From NCBI GenBank assembly GCA_032622095.1, contig CP136061.1, forward strand, positions 5,964,734-6,028,733: 64,000 bases of DNA, read 5' to 3'. Shown one piece after another: positions 58,392-64,000 of this stretch. This DNA comes from Siphonodentalium dalli. Lineage: Eukaryota > Mollusca > Scaphopoda > Gadilida > Siphonodentaliidae. The position numbers and the translations under genes were made by a program. The notes below the pieces were generated by a model, which worked only from the letters and a program-made list of their open reading frames with translations, was not told where the DNA came from and made no database searches. Positions within the stretch are counted from its first letter, which is position 1; every line of letters starts with the position of its first letter.

Positions 58392-61300
58392 GGACATTCT
58401 GCTGGTGTAGCACAGGGTCTCACCCAGGTGTGATTTATTGTGATTTGTACGATCAGGTGGGTGCTAGTGGCTAGTATGACAGGACATTCTGCTGGTGTAG
58501 CACAGGGTCTCACCCAGGTGTGATTTATTGTGATTTGTACGATCAGGTGGGTGCTAGTGGCTAGTATGACAGGACATTCTGCTGGTGTAACTCAGGGTCT
58601 CACACAGGTGTGATTAATAGTGATTTGTACGATCAGGTGGGTGCTAGTGGCTAGTATGACAGGACATTCTGCTGGTGTAACTCAGGGTCTCACCCAGGTG
58701 TGATTAATAGTGATTTGTACGATCAGGTGGGTGCTAGTGGCTAGTATGACAGGACATTCTGCTGATGTAACTCAGGGTCTCACCCAGGTGTGATTTATTG
58801 TGATTTGTACGATCAGGTGGGTGCTAGTGGCTAGTATGACAGGACATTCTGCTGGTGTAACTCAGGGTCTCACACAGGTGTGATTTATTGTGATTTGTAC
58901 GATCAGGTGGGTGCTAGTGGCTAGTATGACAGGACATTCTGCTGGTATAACACAGGGTCTCACCCAGGTGTGATTAATAGTGATGTGTACGATCAGGTGG
59001 GTGCTAGTGGCTAGTATGACAGGACATTCTGCTGGTGTAACTCAGGGTCTCACCCAGGTGTGATTAATAGTGATTTGTACGATCAGTTGGGTGCTAGTGG
59101 CTAGTATGACAGGACATTCTGCTGGTATAACTCAGGGTCTCACACAGGTGTGATTAATAGTGATTTGTACGATCAGGTGGGTGCTAGTGGCTAGTATGAC
59201 AGGACATTCTGCTGGTGTAACTCAGGGTCTCACACAGGTGTGATTAATAGTGATGTGTACGATCAGTTGGGTGCTAGTGGCTAGTATGACAGGACATTCT
59301 GCTGGTGTAACTCAGGGTCTCACCCAGGTGTGATTAATAGTGATGTGTACGATCAGGTGGGTGCTAGTGGCTAGTATGACAGGACATTCTGCTGATGTAA
59401 CTCAGGGTCTCACCCAGGTGTGATTTATTGTGATTTGTACGATCAGGTGGGTGCTAGTGGCTAGTATGACAGGACATTCTGCTGATGTAACTCAGGGTCT
59501 CACACAGGTGTGATTTATAGTGATTTGTACGATCAGGTGGGTGCTAGTGGCTAGTATGACAGGACATTCTGCTGGTGTAGCACAGGGTCTCACCCAGGTG
59601 TGATTTATTGTGATTTGTACGATCAGGTGGGTGCTAGTGGCTAGTATGACAGGACATTCTGCTGGTGTAACTCAGGGTCTCACCCAGGTGTGATTAATAG
59701 TGATTTGTACGATCAGGTGGGTGCTAGTGGCTAGTATGACAGGACATTCTGCTGGTGTAACTCAGGGTCTCACCCAGGTGTGATTAATAGTGATTTGTAC
59801 GATCAGGTGGGTGCTAGTGGCTAGTATGACAGGACATTCTGCTGATGTAACTCACGGTCTCACACAGGTGTGATTAATAGTGATGTGTACGATCAGGTGG
59901 GTGCTAGTGGCTAGTATGACAGGACATTCTGCTGATGTAACTCAGGGTCTCACACAGGTGTGATTAATAGTGATGTGTACGATCAGGTGGGTGCTAGTGG
60001 CTAGTATGACAGGACATTCTGCTGGTGTAGCACAGGGTCTCACCCAGGTGTGATTAATAGTGATTTGTACGATCAGGTGGGTGCTAGTGGCTAGTATGAC
60101 AGGACATTCTGCTGATGTAACTCAGGGTCTCACACAGGTGTGATTTATTGTGATTTGTACGATCAGGTGGGTGCTAGTGGCTAGTATGACAGGACATTCT
60201 GCTGATGTAACTCAGGGTCTCACACAGGTGTGATTTATTGTGATTTGTACGATCAGGTGGGTGCTAGTGGCTAGTATGACAGGACATTCTGCTGGTGTAA
60301 CTCAGGGTCTCACCCAGGTGTGATTAATAGTGATTTGTACGATCAGGTGGGTGCTAGTGGCTAGTATGACAGGACATTCTGCTGGTGTAACTCAGGGTCT
60401 CACCCAGGTGTGATTAATAGTGATTTGTACGATCAGGTGGGTGCTAGTGGCTAGTATGACAGGACATTCTGCTGGTGTAACTCAGGGTCTCACACAGGTG
60501 TGATTAATAGTGATTTGTACGATCAGGTGGGTGCTAGTGGCTAGTATGACAGGACATTCTGCTGATGTAACTCAGGGTCTCACACAGGTGTGATTAATAG
60601 TGATTTGTACGATCAGGTGGGTGCTAGTGGCTAGTATGACAGGACATTCTGCTGGTGTAACTCAGGGTCTCACACAGGTGTGATTAATAGTGATGTGTAC
60701 GATCAGGTGGGTGCTAGTGGCTAGTATGACAGGACATTCTGCTGATGTAACTCAGGGTCTCACACAGGTGTGATTAATAGTGATTTGTACGATCAGGTGG
60801 GTGCTAGTGGCTAGTATGACAGGACATTCTGCTGGTGTAACTCAGGGTCTCACACAGGTGTGATTAATAGTGATTTGTACGATCAGGTGGGTGCTAGTGG
60901 CTAGTATTACAGGACATTCTGCTGGTGTAACTCAGGGTCTCACACAGGTGTGATTAATAGTGATTTGTACGATCAGGTGGGTGCTAGTGGCTAGTATGAC
61001 AGGACATTCTGCTGGTGTAACTCAGGGTCTCACACAGGTGTGATTAATAGTGATGTGTACGATCAGGTGGGTGCTAGTGGCTAGTATGACAGGACATTCT
61101 GCTGGTGTAACTCAGGGTCTCACACAGGTGTGATTAATAGTGATTTGTACGATCAGGTGGGTGCTAGTGGCTAGTATGACAGGACATTCTGCTGGTGTAA
61201 CTCAGGGTCTCACCCAGGTGTGATTAATAGTGATTTGTACGATCAGGTGGGTGCTAGTGGCTAGTATGACAGGACATTCTGCTGGTGTAACTCAGGGTCT

Positions 61301-64000
61301 CACACAGGTGTGATTTATAGTGATTTGTACGATCAGGTGGGTGCTAGTGGCTAGTATGACAGGACATTCTGCTGGTGTAACTCAGGGTCTCACACAGGTG
61401 TGATTAATAGTGATTTGTACGATCAGGTGGGTGCTAGTGGCTAGTATGACAGGACATTCTGCTGGTGTAACTCAGGGTCTCACACAGGTGTGATTAATAG
61501 TGATGTGTACGATCAGGTGGGTGCTAGTGGCTAGTATGACAGGACATTCTGCTGGTGTAGCACAGGGTCTCACACAGGTGTGATTAATAGTGATTTGTAC
61601 GATCAGGTGGGTGCTAGTGGCTAGTATGACAGGACATTCTGCTGATGTAACTCAGGGTCTCACCCAGGTGTGATTTATAGTGATTTGTACGATCAGGTGG
61701 GTGCTAGTGGCTAGTATGACAGGACATTCTGCTGGTGTAACTCAGGGTCTCACACAGGTGTGATTTATAGTGATTTGTACGATCAGGTGGGTGCTAGTGG
61801 CTAGTATGACAGGACATTCTGCTGGTGTAGCACAGGGTCTCACACAGGTGTGATTAATAGTGATTTGTACGATCAGGTGGGTGCTAGTGGCTAGTATGAC
61901 AGGACATTCTGCTGATGTAACTCAGGGTCTCACCCAGGTGTGATTTATAGTGATTTGTACGATCAGGTGGGTGCTAGTGGCTAGTATGACAGGACATTCT
62001 GCTGGTGTAACTCAGGGTCTCACACAGGTGTGATTTATAGTGATTTGTACGATCAGGTGGGTGCTAGTGGCTAGTATGACAGGACATTCTGCTGGTGTAA
62101 CTCAGGGTCTCACACAGGTGTGATTTATAGTGATTTGTACGATCAGGTGGGTGCTAGTGGCTAGTATGACAGGACATTCTGCTGGTGTAACTCAGGGTCT
62201 CACACAGGTGTGATTAATAGTGATTTGTACGATCAGGTGGGTGCTAGTGGCTAGTATGACAGGACATTCTGCTGGTGTAACTCAGGGTCTCACACAGGTG
62301 TGATTAATAGTGATGTGTACGATCAGGTGGGTGCTAGTGGCTAGTATGACAGGACATTCTGCTGGTGTAGCACAGGGTCTCACACAGGTGTGATTAATAG
62401 TGATTTGTACGATCAGGTGGGTGCTAGTGGCTAGTATAACAGGACATTCTGCTGGTGTAACTCAGGGTCTCACCCAGGTGTGATTTATAGTGATTTGTAC
62501 GATCAGGTGGGTGCTAGTGGCTAGTATGACAGGACATTCTGCTGGTGTAGCACAGGGTCTCACACAGGTGTGATTTATAGTGATTTGTACGATCAGGTGG
62601 GTGCTAGTGGCTAGTATGACAGGACATTCTGCTGGTGTAGCACAGGGTCTCACACAGGTGTGATTTATTGTGATTTGTACGATCAGGTGGGTGCTAGTGG
62701 CTAGTATGACAGGACATTCTGCTGGTGTAGCACAGGGTCTCACCCAGGTGTGATTTATTGTGATTTGTACGATCAGGTGGGTGCTAGTGGCTAGTATGAC
62801 AGGACATTCTGCTGGTGTAGCACAGGGTCTCACCCAGGTGTGATTAATAGTGATTTGTACGATCAGGTGGGTGCTAGTGGCTAGTATGACAGGACATTCT
62901 GCTGGTGTAGCACAGGGTCTCACCCAGGTGTGATTAATAGTGATTTGTACGATCAGGTGGGTGCTAGTGGCTAGTATGACAGGACATTCTGCTGGTGTAA
63001 CTCAGGGTCTCACCCAGGTGTGATTAATAGTGATGTGTACGATCAGGTGGGTGCTAGTGGCTAGTATGACAGGACATTCTGCTGGTGTAACTCAGGGTCT
63101 CACACAGGTGTGATTTATAGTGATTTGTACGATCAGGTGGGTGCTAGTGGCTAGTATGACAGGACATTCTGCTGGTGTAGCACAGGGTCTCACACAGGTG
63201 TGATTTATAGTGATTTGTACGATCAGGTGGGTGCTAGTGGCTAGTATGACAGGACATTCTGCTGGTGTAGCACAGGGTCTCACCCAGGTGTGATTTATAG
63301 TGATTTGTACGATCAGGTGGGTGCTAGTGGCTAGTATGACAGGACATTCTGCTGGTGTAGCACAGGGTCTCACACAGGTGTGATTAATAGTGATTTGTAC
63401 GATCAGGTGGGTGCTAGTGGCTAGTATGACAGGACATTCTGCTGGTGTAGCACAGGGTCTCACCCAGGTGTGATTAATAGTGATTTGTACGATCAGGTGG
63501 GTGCTAGTGGCTAGTATGACAGGACATTCTGCTGGTGTAGCACAGGGTCTCACACAGGTGTGATTAATAGTGATTTGTACGATCAGGTGGGTGCTAGTGG
63601 CTAGTATGACAGGACATTCTGCTGGTGTAACTCAGGGTCTCACCCAGGTGTGATTAATAGTGATTTGTACGATCAGGTGGGTGCTAGTGGCTAGTATGAC
63701 AGGACATTCTGCTGGTGTAACTCAGGGTCTCACACAGGTGTGATTTATTGTGATTTGTACGATCAGGTGGGTGCTAGTGGCTAGTATGACAGGACATTCT
63801 GCTGGTGTAACTCAGGGTCTCACACAGGTGTGATTTATAGTGATTTGTACGATCAGGTGGGTGCTAGTGGCTAGTATGACAGGACATTCTGCTGGTGTAA
63901 CTCAGGGTCTCACACAGGTGTGATTAATAGTGATTTGTACGATCAGGTGGGTGCTAGTGGCTAGTATGACAGGACATTCTGCTGATGTAACTCAGGGTCT
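58392..64000 (+). repeat. Giant 90-bp satellite array, right part, runs off the edge
   Basis: About 62 more copies of the same 90-bp unit, with the same set of alternative states. The register is regular from 58403 to the edge, with no length variants seen, unlike the left part. The array continues beyond the window. Confidence 0.98.

Noticed and set aside
28767-63553. Many minus-strand open frames of 60-153 codons repeating a 30-residue block starting R-P-C-A-T-P-A-E-C-P
   Set aside because: They follow from a 90-bp period divisible by three and the absence of TGA in the AGCACAG and AACACAG variants. Most units carry the stop, the frames start and end at satellite variants, and there is no start context, splice signal or unique sequence.
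28131-64000. CRISPR-like regular array
   Set aside because: The whole 90-bp unit is repeated; there are no variable spacers, and the context is an animal genome.

Overview
The window is eukaryotic nuclear DNA from an animal. It has spliced exons, a decayed non-LTR retrotransposon, tRNA-derived SINE-like sequences, many short inverted-repeat transposons and a very large satellite array. It is AT-rich outside the array. The PHD-type finger exon and the repeat types fit a marine invertebrate, probably a lophotrochozoan such as a mollusc. That placement is inference; no sequence search was run. Nothing here is bacterial, and there is no CRISPR array or operon. || Layout. 2-2134 (minus): a long open frame of 711 codons that runs off the left edge, with an N-terminal helix-hairpin-helix and an Arg/Ser/His-rich repetitive tail; it may be a retroelement gag-like or nucleic-acid-binding protein. 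3.27-3.44 kb: a foldback element. 3.6-5.8 kb (minus): a PHD-finger exon pair whose first exon is split by a 1151-bp non-autonomous hAT element with an exact 8-bp target duplication. 6.6-10.7 kb: a dead CR1/Jockey-like LINE, itself split by about 1.6 kb that carries a tRNA-derived SINE. 10.7-13.4 kb: foldback, tRNA-like and minisatellite sequences. 13.73-14.76 kb (plus): one convincing internal exon of 341 codons with a 22-residue coding minisatellite. 14.8-28.0 kb: a dense field of nested MITEs (TA-flanked, TTAA-flanked piggyBac-like and 8-bp-duplication hAT-like types), minisatellites and old interspersed repeats. || 28,131 to the right edge is essentially one tandem array of a 90-bp unit, about 390 copies. 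It is interrupted once, at 57,837-58,391, by a 555-bp insertion flanked by an 11-bp duplication. The array has higher-order structure: a 3156-bp block duplicated in tandem, a 1319-bp block present three times, a 720-bp block, and a recurring 59-bp truncated unit. It also has alternative sequence states at a few fixed sites. A two-copy 39-bp tandem at 26,719-26,799 closely resembles half of the satellite unit and could be its relative or precursor. || The genes here do not form a working pathway. Only the left-edge open frame and the 13.73-14.76 kb exon look intact; the PHD gene and the LINE are broken. The most interesting points are the unreported left-edge protein, the transposon-split PHD exon, the candidate proto-satellite, and the higher-order structure of the array.
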